Shown: positions 35,191 through 43,762 of the stretch, in pieces
Numbering within the stretch: the first letter of the stretch is position 1
How the letters are laid out: each line of letters opens with the position of its first letter
Assembly (NCBI RefSeq): GCF_029873215.1
Contig: NZ_CP123620.1
Coordinates: 2,604,001-2,668,000, forward strand
Length of the DNA: 64,000 bases
From: Nocardioides sp. BP30
Lineage (GTDB): Bacteria; Actinomycetota; Actinomycetes; Propionibacteriales; Nocardioidaceae
Reading direction: 5' to 3'
The notes under the pieces: generated by a model
The model's database searches: none
What the model was told of the DNA's origin: nothing
Seen by the model: the letters and a program-made list of their open reading frames with translations, nothing else
Program-made: the position numbers and the translations under genes

Positions 35191-36501
35191 TCAGCCGTCC
35201 ATCGAGGCGGTGCCCTCGAAGGTCGCCTTCATCGGGTCGAGCGGGATGTCGTCCCAGGAGTCGGCGTTCATGAACTCCTCCCACCGGTTGTAGAAGAACC
35301 GGTGGTTCTGCTCGGTGACGAACCGGTCGGAGATCTGGCCGGGGAACACGTCGTCGGTGTGGGTGTTGCCGATGCCCATGTTGACGTACTGCCCGATCTC
35401 GCGGGCTCCTGCGTACTTGCCCGAGCTGGAGACCTGGCTCCAGTTGTCGATGTCGTCGGACTCGAAGTGCCCGCCGGCGCCGTTCTGGGCGGCGTGCTCG
35501 AGCGCTACCGCACGCTGCTTGTCCGGCGTGTCGGCGGCGTTGGTCATGCTGAAGTGCCAGAACTCGGTCTCGTTGGGCCCGCGTGGGATGACGATCCGGA
35601 AGCCGAGGACGGTGTTCGGGAAGAGGCTGTGGGTACCGAGCATGAGCCCGTCACCGCGCAGCTCACCGAGCCGCTCGATGGCCTCCCGATGGTTCTCCGC
35701 CGTCGAGTCGACGCCGTAGGGGTTGCCGTCGAAGCTGTCCTCGGGCAGCCGGAAGAACGCGACCTGGTGGCCGTTGACGAACGCCGCGCGCCCCTTCTTC
35801 TTCCACAGCACGTCCGACGTCATCCGGGGTGCGCCCATGATCCGGGTCAAGGCGTTGGCGGCCGACGCGTGCGAATACGGCACGTGGTACCAGTCCGAGC
35901 AGTTGTCGACGGCTGTCTTCCAGTTGATTGGGATGACCCACTTGTGCGGTCCGAAGGCCTTGGTGCCCTGGGCACTGCGGTTGAACTCGAGGTCGAGATA
36001 CCAACGGGCATCCCCGAGGTACTCCTCCAGGCTCGGAGCCTGCTGGTCCCAGGTGGCGAAGATCAGGCCGGCGTACGTCGCGACACGCGCCCTCTTCAGA
36101 CCCAGCTGCGCACGATCGATCGTGCCGTCGTAGAGCTCCTCCTCGCCGGGGACCCACTCGAGCTTGCCGTCCAGACCGTAGGTCCAGGCGTGGTACGGGC
36201 ACACGAATGACTTGCAGTTGCCGTCGTCGGTGCGGACGACGCGAGCGCCACGGTGCCGGCAGATGTTGAGCATCGCGTTGACCTGGCCGGTCTTGTCACG
36301 CGAGAGGATGACCGGCTGCTCACCCATGTAGGTGTGGAAGAAGTCGCCCGGCTTCGGGATCAGGCTGTCGTGACCGATCAGCAGCCAGGCGCGGCCGAAG
36401 ACCTTCTCCATCTCCTCCTTGTAGATGTCCGGGTCGCAGTAGATGGTCGGGTCGAGACGGCCCGTCTCTTGATCGATGACGTTGTACTTCTTGGTCTTCA
36501 C
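35191..36501 (-). CDS. Rieske-type aromatic ring-hydroxylating oxygenase, alpha subunit
   Basis: 436 residues. The Rieske centre is CRHRGARV then CPYHAWTYG (residues about 80-105). The mononuclear iron site is in DNCSDWYHVPYSH with a distal acidic ligand probably in FESDDIDNW. This is the catalytic subunit that inserts oxygen into an aromatic or related ring with electrons from a ferredoxin. It resembles benzoate/biphenyl-type oxygenases, but the substrate cannot be assigned. GTG 36501 has an AAAGG site and matches the family N-terminus. The beta subunit is encoded 11 bases upstream. Confidence 0.9.
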   Translation of the reverse strand: MKTKKYNVIDQETGRLDPTIYCDPDIYKEEMEKVFGRAWLLIGHDSLIPKPGDFFHTYMGEQPVILSRDKTGQVNAMLNICRHRGARVVRTDDGNCKSFVCPYHAWTYGLDGKLEWVPGEEELYDGTIDRAQLGLKRARVATYAGLIFATWDQQAPSLEEYLGDARWYLDLEFNRSAQGTKAFGPHKWVIPINWKTAVDNCSDWYHVPYSHASAANALTRIMGAPRMTSDVLWKKKGRAAFVNGHQVAFFRLPEDSFDGNPYGVDSTAENHREAIERLGELRGDGLMLGTHSLFPNTVLGFRIVIPRGPNETEFWHFSMTNAADTPDKQRAVALEHAAQNGAGGHFESDDIDNWSQVSSSGKYAGAREIGQYVNMGIGNTHTDDVFPGQISDRFVTEQNHRFFYNRWEEFMNADSWDDIPLDPMKATFEGTASMDG

Positions 36502-36512
36502 AGGGCTGCCTT

Positions 36513-37058
36513 TCAGAAGAAGATCGCGAGGTTCTTGTCGAGGATCACGTTGGCGTCGAGCACGACGGTGCGGTCGGAGATCTTCCACGAGCCGTCGACG
36601 GGGTGAAGGACGTCCTGGCGGTAGCCGGAGTAGAGCGCGGTCGCGGTCTCGCCGTGCGATCGGTGGCAGATGAACGCCGTCTTGGCGCGCACCGTCCCGT
36701 CGTCTTCGACGCTCTCGATCAGGAGGTTGCCGACGAGGTGGCGGGTGCGCGACGGCGGCTCCTCGGCCCACGCCGTACCGGACTCGAGGCGCTGGATCCG
36801 GACCTCCATGAGCTTGCGAGAGTCCTCGAAGTAGGGCAGATCGGTGCCGCGGGCCGGGATCTCGCGATCGAGCTCCTTGCGGTTCACGTTCCTGCGCCGC
36901 GGCATGTAATAGACCATCTCCTCGGTGAAGAGGTCGAGCCACTCGCGCAGCTTGCGATCGTCGAGGAGCCACGCCTCGGCGATGTAGAAGCTGTTGATCG
37001 TGGACCACAACGTCTCATCGAAGAGGCCGCTCAGTGCACTCTTGGTCGTGACAGTCAT
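36513..37058 (-). CDS. Ring-hydroxylating oxygenase, beta subunit
   Basis: 181 residues of the SnoaL/NTF2-like fold used by BphA2-type small subunits: IAEAWLLDDRKLREWLDLF, MPRRRNVNR and TRHLVGNLL are typical. It stabilises the alpha3beta3 oxygenase and shapes the substrate pocket. It is the first gene of the beta-alpha-reductase operon. A hairpin-like inverted repeat lies about 30 bases upstream of its ATG. Confidence 0.88.
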   Translation of the reverse strand: MTVTTKSALSGLFDETLWSTINSFYIAEAWLLDDRKLREWLDLFTEEMVYYMPRRRNVNRKELDREIPARGTDLPYFEDSRKLMEVRIQRLESGTAWAEEPPSRTRHLVGNLLIESVEDDGTVRAKTAFICHRSHGETATALYSGYRQDVLHPVDGSWKISDRTVVLDANVILDKNLAIFF

Positions 37059-37088
37059 TACTTACCCGCCTTGCCTTTCGGTGCTGAG

Positions 37089-37111
37089 GATCGGGGTTCG
37101 AGCCCCTGATC
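37089..37111 (-). promoter_or_regulatory. Inverted repeat upstream of the Rieske oxygenase operon
   Basis: An 8-bp stem (37089-37096 with 37104-37111, one G-T pair) around TTCGAGC, 31 bases before the oxygenase beta start. GGGGTTCGAGCCCC resembles a tRNA T arm, but there is no tRNA around it. An operator or leader hairpin controlling the oxygenase operon is more likely. Confidence 0.4.
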
Positions 37112-37190
37112 GAGACAGTAGGTTCGCGATCCGGCGCGCCTCATGTCCCGTTCCGGCCAACGGACTGAGAGCCCATATCGACACGTCGTG

Positions 37191-38219
37191 TTAACGCGGT
37201 GCCGTCACCGGAAACGGGTGCGAAACCTCGGGCGTGGGTGCGTTCGCAGCGATCAGGCCGCGCTCGCGCAACTCGTGCCACAGCTGCTCCGGCACCACCT
37301 CCGCGAGCGCCGCCGCGTCCTCGACGACGCGCTCGGGCCGGGTGGCACCCGGGATCACCGCGGCACTCGTGATGGGCGCCAGACAGAACTGCAGCGCCAC
37401 TGCCTTGATCGACACGTCGTACGCCGCCGCGACCCGTCCCACCAGCGCGATCCTGTCTCGGACCTCCGCGGTGATGGGGCGGTAGTCGAAATTCGGGCCG
37501 CCGACCAGGGCGCCCGAGCTATAGGGCCCCCCGACCACCATCTCGACGGCTTGCTCCTCGGCCTGCTCGAGGAGCCGCTCCAGGGCCCGGCGGTGGTCGA
37601 GCAGGGTGTAGCTCCCGGCGAGCAGGAAGGCGTTGGGACGGACCTCCTCCAGGTCCAGGGTGACCTCGACCGCCTCGGTCCGGTTGACCGCCATCCCCCA
37701 GGCATCGATCACGCCTTCGTCTCGGAGCCGGTCCAACACCGGGAACGCGCCGCGGCGACACTCCGCCAGGCGGTCGATCCAGGCGTCGCCGTACACGTTG
37801 AGGGCGACGTCGTGCACGAACACCACATCGAGCCGATCGGTCCGCAGCCGTCGCAGGCTGTCCTCGATCGAGCGCAGTGTCGCGTCCGCCGAATAGTCGT
37901 CGACCACCACCTGCGGCAGTCCGTGGGCGAAGATCGCGTCGGGGGGTAGGTCGGCGTCGCGAATCTCCGCAGTGACGACGCGACCGACCTTGGTCGCCAA
38001 GACGTAGTCCTCACGCGGCCGGCCGGCCAGCGCATCCCCCAGTCGGCGCTCCGAGAGACCTGCGCCGTAGATCGGCGCGGTGTCGAAGAAGCGGACCCCT
38101 GCCTCCCACGCGACCTGCACGGTGCGATGTGCCTCATCGTCGGGCACCGCCCTGAACATGTTGCCCAGCGGCGCACCTCCGAATCCGAGCCGGTTGCTCG
38201 CAAGCTTCTTCCGCAACAT
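37191..38219 (-). CDS. Aldo/keto reductase (aldose 1-dehydrogenase / pyridoxal dehydrogenase-like)
   Basis: 342 residues, TIM-barrel NAD(P)-dependent oxidoreductase. Catalytic residues are Asp and Tyr in FFDTAPIYG, Lys in ATKVG and His in VFVHDV. The N-terminus (LRKKLASNRLGFGGAPLGNM) is close to the D-threo-aldose/fucose dehydrogenase and pyridoxal dehydrogenase group. It lies 81 bases after the sugar-binding protein of the ABC importer on the same strand, so oxidation of the imported sugar is a reasonable guess. Confidence 0.88.
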   Translation of the reverse strand: MLRKKLASNRLGFGGAPLGNMFRAVPDDEAHRTVQVAWEAGVRFFDTAPIYGAGLSERRLGDALAGRPREDYVLATKVGRVVTAEIRDADLPPDAIFAHGLPQVVVDDYSADATLRSIEDSLRRLRTDRLDVVFVHDVALNVYGDAWIDRLAECRRGAFPVLDRLRDEGVIDAWGMAVNRTEAVEVTLDLEEVRPNAFLLAGSYTLLDHRRALERLLEQAEEQAVEMVVGGPYSSGALVGGPNFDYRPITAEVRDRIALVGRVAAAYDVSIKAVALQFCLAPITSAAVIPGATRPERVVEDAAALAEVVPEQLWHELRERGLIAANAPTPEVSHPFPVTAPR

Positions 38220-38300
38220 TCCTTCGTCCTTCGGTTCGACGTGCCGATCGCGGGGCCACGTGAGTGTGAGCCCCGCGATCGACTGGTGGATGGCCCGGGA

Positions 38301-39401
38301 TCAGCTCCCGACGGTGTACTTGAGCTGGTCGAAGCTGGTGATCTTCCGGTCCTGCGGCGCGATCCAGCTGTCGACGTTCGACTTGTCGTAGCCGGTCGAG
38401 GTGACCGTCACGTTCTTGGGGGCCTTGCCCTCGGCCGCCAGCTCGGCATCGGCGAAGAACACCCAGCCGAACTCAACACTGTTCGGGTCCCAGGTCCGGG
38501 TCATCCGGCCCTCTTTGACCGCCTTGATCGCCGCCGCGTCACCGTTGGTGCCGAAGATCATGACACCGTCCGACGTACCGTCAGAGACCTTCTTGCCCGC
38601 CGCGATCACGGCCGCCGAGGCACCGAGAGCGGAGGTGTCGTTGTAGGACCACACCGCGTCGGTGTCCGGGTAGCGCACCAGAGTGTCGGTGATCAGCTGC
38701 TGTGCGCCAGCCGGCTGATCGGAGGTGTTGGAGACATGGGCAACGACCTTGAGGCCGGCCGCCCCGGCCTGCTTCTTGAAGCAGTCCACAGCGCTGTCGA
38801 TGGACGGTACGCCGTCCAGGCCGATGGTGACCACCGTGCCGCCCGGGTACTTCGCGGCGATCATCTTGGCGTCCTGGTCGGAGGGGCCACCGCTCTCGCA
38901 GAGCTGACTCTGCGTCCAGACGGTCGAGGAGATCCCGTTGTCATTGGAGTTGGTCCCGATCAGCGGGATCTTCGCGTCGACGACCTGCCCGTAGATCCCA
39001 GCCGTCGACCCCGGGTCGAGCGTCCAGGTGCCGATCACGTCGGGCTTCTGCTGGAGCATCGTGGTCATGTTGGCGATCTGCTTGGACGGGTCCACGTTCG
39101 AGTCCAGCGAGGTGTACGTCGACCCCGACAGCTTGGCGGCCTGGGAGGCCCCCAGGTCGAACATCTGCTGGCCGACCTGCGCCTGGACCGGCGAGGCGTA
39201 GGCGACCTTGATCTTGGTGGTCGGGATCGGCCCAAGTGAGGTCGAGGTGCCGGCCACCGGCGCCGCGGCGCTCTCCGTGGCCGCCGCTGCCGTGACTGCC
39301 GGAGCGTCCGCTGTGGTGGAGCCGCTGGAGCTGGAGCAGGCCGCAAGGGCCATCGCCGCCACCGCGCTGACGGCGACCGCGCCCATCCGTGTCTTTCGCA
39401 T
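38301..39401 (-). CDS. Ribose-type ABC transporter substrate-binding lipoprotein
   Basis: 366 residues. The signal peptide has lipobox LAAC, followed by a Ser/Thr/Ala linker and a periplasmic-binding protein type 1 fold (sugar-binding, RbsB-like): IKVAYASPVQAQVG, PLIGTNSNDNG, DAVWSYNDTSALGA. It captures a sugar or similar polyol for the permease and ATPase encoded upstream. ATG 39401 with an AAGGG site is preferred over an upstream leader. The ligand is not predictable. Confidence 0.9.
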   Translation of the reverse strand: MRKTRMGAVAVSAVAAMALAACSSSSGSTTADAPAVTAAAATESAAAPVAGTSTSLGPIPTTKIKVAYASPVQAQVGQQMFDLGASQAAKLSGSTYTSLDSNVDPSKQIANMTTMLQQKPDVIGTWTLDPGSTAGIYGQVVDAKIPLIGTNSNDNGISSTVWTQSQLCESGGPSDQDAKMIAAKYPGGTVVTIGLDGVPSIDSAVDCFKKQAGAAGLKVVAHVSNTSDQPAGAQQLITDTLVRYPDTDAVWSYNDTSALGASAAVIAAGKKVSDGTSDGVMIFGTNGDAAAIKAVKEGRMTRTWDPNSVEFGWVFFADAELAAEGKAPKNVTVTSTGYDKSNVDSWIAPQDRKITSFDQLKYTVGS

Positions 39402-39495
39402 CGCAATGCCCTTCTGTCTTCGTTTGGTCGGTGCTGGGTTGGGTGTGCGCCGCAATCCGAGAGCGAGCAGGGGTGGCCCGCGGCAGGGGGCCGAG

Positions 39496-39520
39496 TCGCA
39501 ATACCGCCGTGGGATTGCGA
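39496..39520 (-). promoter_or_regulatory. Inverted repeat TCGCAAT-N11-ATTGCGA in the permease/binding-protein gap
   Basis: A perfect 7-bp inverted repeat with an 11-base centre lies in the 187-base gap between the permease stop and the binding-protein start. It may be an operator for separate, higher expression of the binding protein, or a hairpin that sets mRNA stability. Another CGCAAT occurs near 39451. Confidence 0.4.
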
Positions 39521-39588
39521 AGTGAGGGAGACCGCGACCCTGTGCCGCAGGTAGGGGTGGACGCGCTGGAGCCGAGAGGCCCAGCTCG

Positions 39589-40692
39589 TTAGCGGGAGGT
39601 CGAAGCCGCTACTGGATCGACGACGGTCTGGTCGAAGGTGGTGAGGGATCGCGGGCGGCGGGTGAACCAGCCACGATCGCGGCCGGTGCTGATCAGCACC
39701 GCAAGCAGCAGGACGCCGCCGTTGACCGTGCCCTGCCAGAATGCGGAGACCTGGCTGATGGTGAGCCCGTTGGTCAGAACGCCGAGGAAGAGGACGCCGA
39801 GGACGCTGCCGAAGATGCCCCCCTCTCCCCCGGTGGCGGCGGTCCCGCCGAGGAGGACGGCGGCGAGCACGGCCATCAACAGAGTCGGGTCGGTGGTGGC
39901 GCTGGCACCGGTGAGCCGACCGACCTGGAGCAAGGCGCCGACTCCTGCGGAGAGCCCGGCGAGGATGAAGGTCATCAGGGTCACGACGGTCACGTTGATC
40001 CCGTTGATCCGGGCCGCCTCGGCGTTGGAGCCGACGGCGAACAGGGACCGGCCGTAGGCGGTGTAGCGCAGGACACCCCCAGCGACCAGGGCCAGGACGA
40101 CGTCGAAGATCATGATGTAGGGGATCGGTCCGACCTCGCCGGTGACGAACGCCTTGAGTGGTGCGAAGCCGGGCTCGGAGAAGACGCTGAGGGTCGCACC
40201 GCCGTTGCTGACCAGGGCGAGTGAGGAGAAAACGGTCATCGTCCCGAGCGTGACCACCAGGAAAGACATCCGCACCCAGGCGATCAGGATGCCGTTGACC
40301 AGGCCGAGGGCCATCCCCGTCCCGAGCACCACGATGAGCGAGACCACGAATGGTTGCTGATGGGTCAGCGAGAAGCCGAACGCCATTCCGGCCAACGTGG
40401 TGGCCGAGACAGTGGAGAGGTCCAGGCCGCCGGAGATGACGACGAAGGTCGCCCCGATCGCCAGCACCAGCACCACCGAGTTGGTCGAGACCAGGTTGGT
40501 GATGTTGGACCAGGTCATGAAGATCGGTTGCGTCGCCCAGAAGTAGACGATGACGGCTACGAAGGCGACGACCAGGCCGGCCTGCTTGCCGAACAGGGCT
40601 CGAACGCCGGCAACCCAGCTCGCGCCGATGCTCGATGACTTCGAGGACGCCACAGCGTCGTCGTTGGAACTGCTCATGTCGTAGACGGTCAT
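39589..40692 (-). CDS. Ribose-type ABC transporter permease
   Basis: 367 residues with about ten hydrophobic segments, RbsC-like family. Conserved features are TWSNITNLV, GATFVVISGGLDLS and the cytoplasmic GTAATGGEGGIFGSVLGV region. It forms the homodimeric membrane channel for the sugar importer. ATG 40692 follows a GGAGAGG site; a TTG at 40698 is the alternative. It is encoded between ATPase and binding protein. Confidence 0.9.
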   Translation of the reverse strand: MTVYDMSSSNDDAVASSKSSSIGASWVAGVRALFGKQAGLVVAFVAVIVYFWATQPIFMTWSNITNLVSTNSVVLVLAIGATFVVISGGLDLSTVSATTLAGMAFGFSLTHQQPFVVSLIVVLGTGMALGLVNGILIAWVRMSFLVVTLGTMTVFSSLALVSNGGATLSVFSEPGFAPLKAFVTGEVGPIPYIMIFDVVLALVAGGVLRYTAYGRSLFAVGSNAEAARINGINVTVVTLMTFILAGLSAGVGALLQVGRLTGASATTDPTLLMAVLAAVLLGGTAATGGEGGIFGSVLGVLFLGVLTNGLTISQVSAFWQGTVNGGVLLLAVLISTGRDRGWFTRRPRSLTTFDQTVVDPVAASTSR

Positions 40693-40757
40693 GATCAATC
40701 GCCTCTCCGCGGTCGGGTCGGGTCAGATGGTCGGTGGTCGGGTGGTGGTGATCGAGG

Positions 40758-42293
40758 TCAGGAGGCCTGGGCGTGCACGCGTCCGGCGACGGCGACGCTG
40801 GCCACCGCCTCCTCATCGACGTCGTCGGCGGTGAAGCGGCCCCGAATCTCACCCTGGTGGTAGACGACGATCTCGTCGGAGAGCCCGAGCAGCTCGGGGA
40901 TCTCGGAGGAGATGATGACGATGCCGGCGCCGCTGCTCGCCAGGTCCTGCAGCAACTGGTAGATCGCGCTCTTGGCGCCGACGTCGACGCCCCGGGTGGG
41001 CTCGCTCAGCACGTAGACCTCGCACTTGCGGGCGAAGACGCGTCCCAGGACGACCTTCTGCTGATTGCCCCCGGACAGCGTGGAGATCGCGACGCCGGAG
41101 TTCGCCGCGACGACGCCGTACTCCTGCATGCTGGACTCGACCCGGCGGCGCTCGGCACCGAGCTGGAGGATGCCCAGCTTGCTGGTCTGCTGCAGCCAGG
41201 AGAGGCCGAAGTTCTCGGCAACGCTGCGCCCCGGCAGGATGCACTGACCCTTGCGGTCCTCGGGGACGAACCCGATGCCGGAGGCGAGCGATGCACGCGG
41301 GGTGTCGACGTAGGCTGTTCGTCCGGCGACCACGATGTCACCGCGGCTGGGAAGCACGCCGCCGAGGGCGAGACCGAGTTCGGACTTGCCGGAGCCGACG
41401 AGCCCGGCCACCCCGAGGATCTGGCCCTTGCGGACGGTGATGTCGGTGGCCTTGAGAGAGCCGTCGAGGCTCTCGAGTCCGCGGACCTGGAGAACGACCT
41501 CGCCCTGCTGCACGTCGCGGGTCCCGAAGTAGTCCTGCAGGTCACGCCCGACCATCATCCGGACGAGCTGCTCCTCGGTGGTCTCGGGGAGCGGCACCTC
41601 GCCGACGAGGTGGCCGTCGCGGAGCACTGTCGCACGCGTCGCCGAGCGGTAGAGCTCCGGCATCCGGTGGCTGATCATCAGGACCGCGACGCCCTGGCCG
41701 GCCAGCTCCTCGACGATGGTGAGGAGTCGGTCGGTGGCCGTCTCGGAGAGGGAGCTGGTGGCCTCGTCGAGGATGAGCAGTCGTGCGTCGGTCGAGAGCG
41801 CCCGGGCGATCTCGACCTCCTGCTGCAGCTCGATGCTCAGGCTCGAGACCCGAGCCGTCGGTGAGACGTGGACGCCGAGGCGGTCGAGGATCCGGCGGGC
41901 GTCACGCTTGAGCCTCGCCCAGTCGATCAGTCCGAGCCGGGTGCGCGGCAGCCGGCCGAGGTAGATGTTCTCGGCGACGGTCAGGCTCGCTGCGAGGCTC
42001 AGCTCCTGGCTGATCGTGACGATGCCGTGGTCGAGGGCGACCGCGGGGTTCGTGATCCGAACCGGTTCGCCGTCCAGGAAGAGCTCGCCCTCGTCGGCCT
42101 GGTAGAGGCCGCCGACGATCTTGGAGAGGGTCGACTTGCCCGAGCCGTTCTCCCCGGTGAGTGCGTGGATCTCTCCGGGATAGATGTTGAGGCTCACGTT
42201 CTCGAGTGCGCGCACGCCGGGGAACGACTTGCTCACGCCCTCGACCCGGATGAACGGCTCGATCGCCGTGTCGGATCCGTGCTGGCCGGTCAT
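40758..42293 (-). CDS. Ribose-type ABC transporter ATP-binding protein (two ABC cassettes)
   Basis: 511 residues with two nucleotide-binding domains, as in RbsA. First half: Walker A GENGSGKST, switch-region SLSIELQQEVEIARAL, Walker B LLILDEATSSL. Second half: VGSGKSELG, LSGGNQQKVVLGR, then VYVLSEPTRGVD where the usual Asp-Glu is Ser-Glu, typical of the weaker site. It powers sugar uptake. It is the first gene of the four-gene minus-strand importer/AKR operon. Confidence 0.92.
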   Translation of the reverse strand: MTGQHGSDTAIEPFIRVEGVSKSFPGVRALENVSLNIYPGEIHALTGENGSGKSTLSKIVGGLYQADEGELFLDGEPVRITNPAVALDHGIVTISQELSLAASLTVAENIYLGRLPRTRLGLIDWARLKRDARRILDRLGVHVSPTARVSSLSIELQQEVEIARALSTDARLLILDEATSSLSETATDRLLTIVEELAGQGVAVLMISHRMPELYRSATRATVLRDGHLVGEVPLPETTEEQLVRMMVGRDLQDYFGTRDVQQGEVVLQVRGLESLDGSLKATDITVRKGQILGVAGLVGSGKSELGLALGGVLPSRGDIVVAGRTAYVDTPRASLASGIGFVPEDRKGQCILPGRSVAENFGLSWLQQTSKLGILQLGAERRRVESSMQEYGVVAANSGVAISTLSGGNQQKVVLGRVFARKCEVYVLSEPTRGVDVGAKSAIYQLLQDLASSGAGIVIISSEIPELLGLSDEIVVYHQGEIRGRFTADDVDEEAVASVAVAGRVHAQAS

Positions 42294-42328
42294 GGCTCTC
42301 TCCTCCCTGGTCTCTTGCGGATTGGTCT

Positions 42329-42345
42329 TCGAGCGATTCGCTCGA
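42329..42345 (-). promoter_or_regulatory. Perfect palindrome in the ABC importer leader
   Basis: TCGAGCG-ATT-CGCTCGA lies 36 bases upstream of the ATPase start. Its symmetry fits an operator or a small attenuator hairpin. Nothing in the sequence tells which protein would bind. Confidence 0.45.
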
Positions 42346-42434
42346 TGCTCTGCAGTGGTGGTGTGGCAGTCAGTGTGCGGAGGGTGATCGCCACCGGGAT
42401 GACGTGGTCCGCTGGGCGAAAAACGCTGCGCAGT

Positions 42435-42457
42435 TGTTTCCGACCCGAAACATTTCG
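42435..42457 (-). promoter_or_regulatory. Candidate IclR operator upstream of the ABC importer operon
   Basis: Two overlapping symmetric elements: TGTTTC (42435-42440) with GAAACA (42447-42452), and CGAAACATTTCG (42446-42457). The GAAACATTTC core matches related motifs before the ferredoxin reductase gene and in the divergent hydrolase/MFS promoter region. It sits in the 168-base gap before the importer operon. Confidence 0.5.
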
Positions 42458-42461
42458 AAGA

Positions 42462-43700
42462 TCAGGAGCGCCGGTGCGCGACGACCCGCTTGGCCAGCCG
42501 GCGCAGGTCGACCGACTCGTCCATCAGCTCGTCCGCCGACACCGGCACGTCGGCCTCCATCAGCTTCATGCCGGCCCGTACGTCGCGGCCACGGTTGACC
42601 GCGAACACCCCGGCGACCCGATCACCGTGAAGGTGGAACGCCGCGAACGAAGCGCTGTCACGGTCGCCGCGCACGATCACCTCGTCCGCCCCACCGAGCT
42701 CTCCGGCGGTTTGGATGTTGAGGTCGAACTGGTCGCTCCAGAACCACGGTGGCTCGCGTCGGGGCGGCTCCTGGTCGAGCATCGCCGCAGCGGCGATGGC
42801 CGCCTGATCCTGGGCGTTCTGGTAGGACTCGTAGCGGACCAGCCGATCCCCCGACCATGACGGCTGGACGGTGACGTCGCCCGCCGCGAAGACGTGCCGG
42901 TTGGTGGTGCGGGCCCCGGCGTCGACAACGATCCCACCGTCGACCTTCACTCCGAGCCCAGCCGCCAGCGCGGTGCGGGGGCGCATGCCGACGCCGACCA
43001 CGGCGAGGTCCGCCTCCAGCACGGTGCCGTCGTCAAGCTCGACATATTGGACGCTCGTCAAGCCGCCGAAGCTCGCGACCCCGACGCCGGTTCCGATCCG
43101 TACGCCCTGGGTTAGGTGGTGTTCGGCGATGAAGCCGCCCCATACCGGCCCGAGCCCGCGTGCCAGCGGCACCGTGGCGGCCTCGACGACGGTGACGTCG
43201 CAGCCGAGCATCCGGGCGCTGGCCGCGACCTCAAGCCCGATGAACCCTCCACCGACGACGACCACCCGCCGGCCCTCGGCGAGCAGCGGGGCCAACTCGA
43301 CGGCCTCGTCGATATCGCGCAAGGTGAAGATCCCGTCGAGATCCGCGCCGGGCAGGGCGAGATCGACCGGGCGACCGCCGGTGGCGAGCAACACCTTGTC
43401 CGCCCGGATCCGCGCGCCGGACGCGAGGACGACCTCGCGCGAGTCTGCGACGATCTCGACGACCCTGTCTCCGGCGACGAACTCGACGCCGATCTCCTCC
43501 CAGTCGTGGCGGAGGGTGAGGGCGTCGAGCCCGGTCCTGCCCAGGAGAACCGCCTTCGACAGCGGCGGTCGTTCATAGGGCGCGTGCCTCTCCTCACCGA
43601 TCAGTACCAAGCGACCGTCGAAGCCGCGGGAGCGGAGGGACTCGGCCGCACGAAGCCCGGCAAGGCTCGCTCCGACGATGACGAACACCTGTCGAGACAT
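42462..43700 (-). CDS. FAD-dependent ferredoxin reductase (Rieske oxygenase type)
   Basis: 412 residues of the BphA4/ThcD family: FAD-binding VIVGASLAGLRAAESLR, YERPPLSK, NAD-binding VVVVGGGFIGLEVAASARML and the ATG-like FAAGDVTVQP. It passes electrons from NADH to a ferredoxin that feeds a Rieske oxygenase or P450. The Rieske ferredoxin at 45.7 kb and the oxygenase at 35-37 kb are the likely partners, giving a three-component system spread over the island. It lies 62 bases after the IclR gene on the same strand. Confidence 0.92.
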   Translation of the reverse strand: MSRQVFVIVGASLAGLRAAESLRSRGFDGRLVLIGEERHAPYERPPLSKAVLLGRTGLDALTLRHDWEEIGVEFVAGDRVVEIVADSREVVLASGARIRADKVLLATGGRPVDLALPGADLDGIFTLRDIDEAVELAPLLAEGRRVVVVGGGFIGLEVAASARMLGCDVTVVEAATVPLARGLGPVWGGFIAEHHLTQGVRIGTGVGVASFGGLTSVQYVELDDGTVLEADLAVVGVGMRPRTALAAGLGVKVDGGIVVDAGARTTNRHVFAAGDVTVQPSWSGDRLVRYESYQNAQDQAAIAAAAMLDQEPPRREPPWFWSDQFDLNIQTAGELGGADEVIVRGDRDSASFAAFHLHGDRVAGVFAVNRGRDVRAGMKLMEADVPVSADELMDESVDLRRLAKRVVAHRRS

Positions 43701-43717
43701 GCCCAGGATCCTTTCCT

Positions 43718-43728
43718 TGAATGTTTCA
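43718..43728. promoter_or_regulatory. Candidate IclR operator before the ferredoxin reductase gene
   Basis: TGAA-TGT-TTCA lies 18 bases upstream of the reductase ATG and just after the iclR-type gene. It shares AATGTTTC with the elements at 46996-47006 and, on the other strand, 42446-42457. Confidence 0.45.
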
Positions 43729-43762
43729 GCGGGGTCGCTGACCTCGGGTCAGTCCGGGCGGA

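Noticed and set aside
36502..37008. N-terminal extension of the Rieske alpha subunit
   Set aside because: It is a shadow of the beta-subunit gene; GTG 36501 matches the family start.
37089..37111. tRNA gene
   Set aside because: Only a T-arm-like stem is present; no anticodon arm, D arm or acceptor stem can be drawn.
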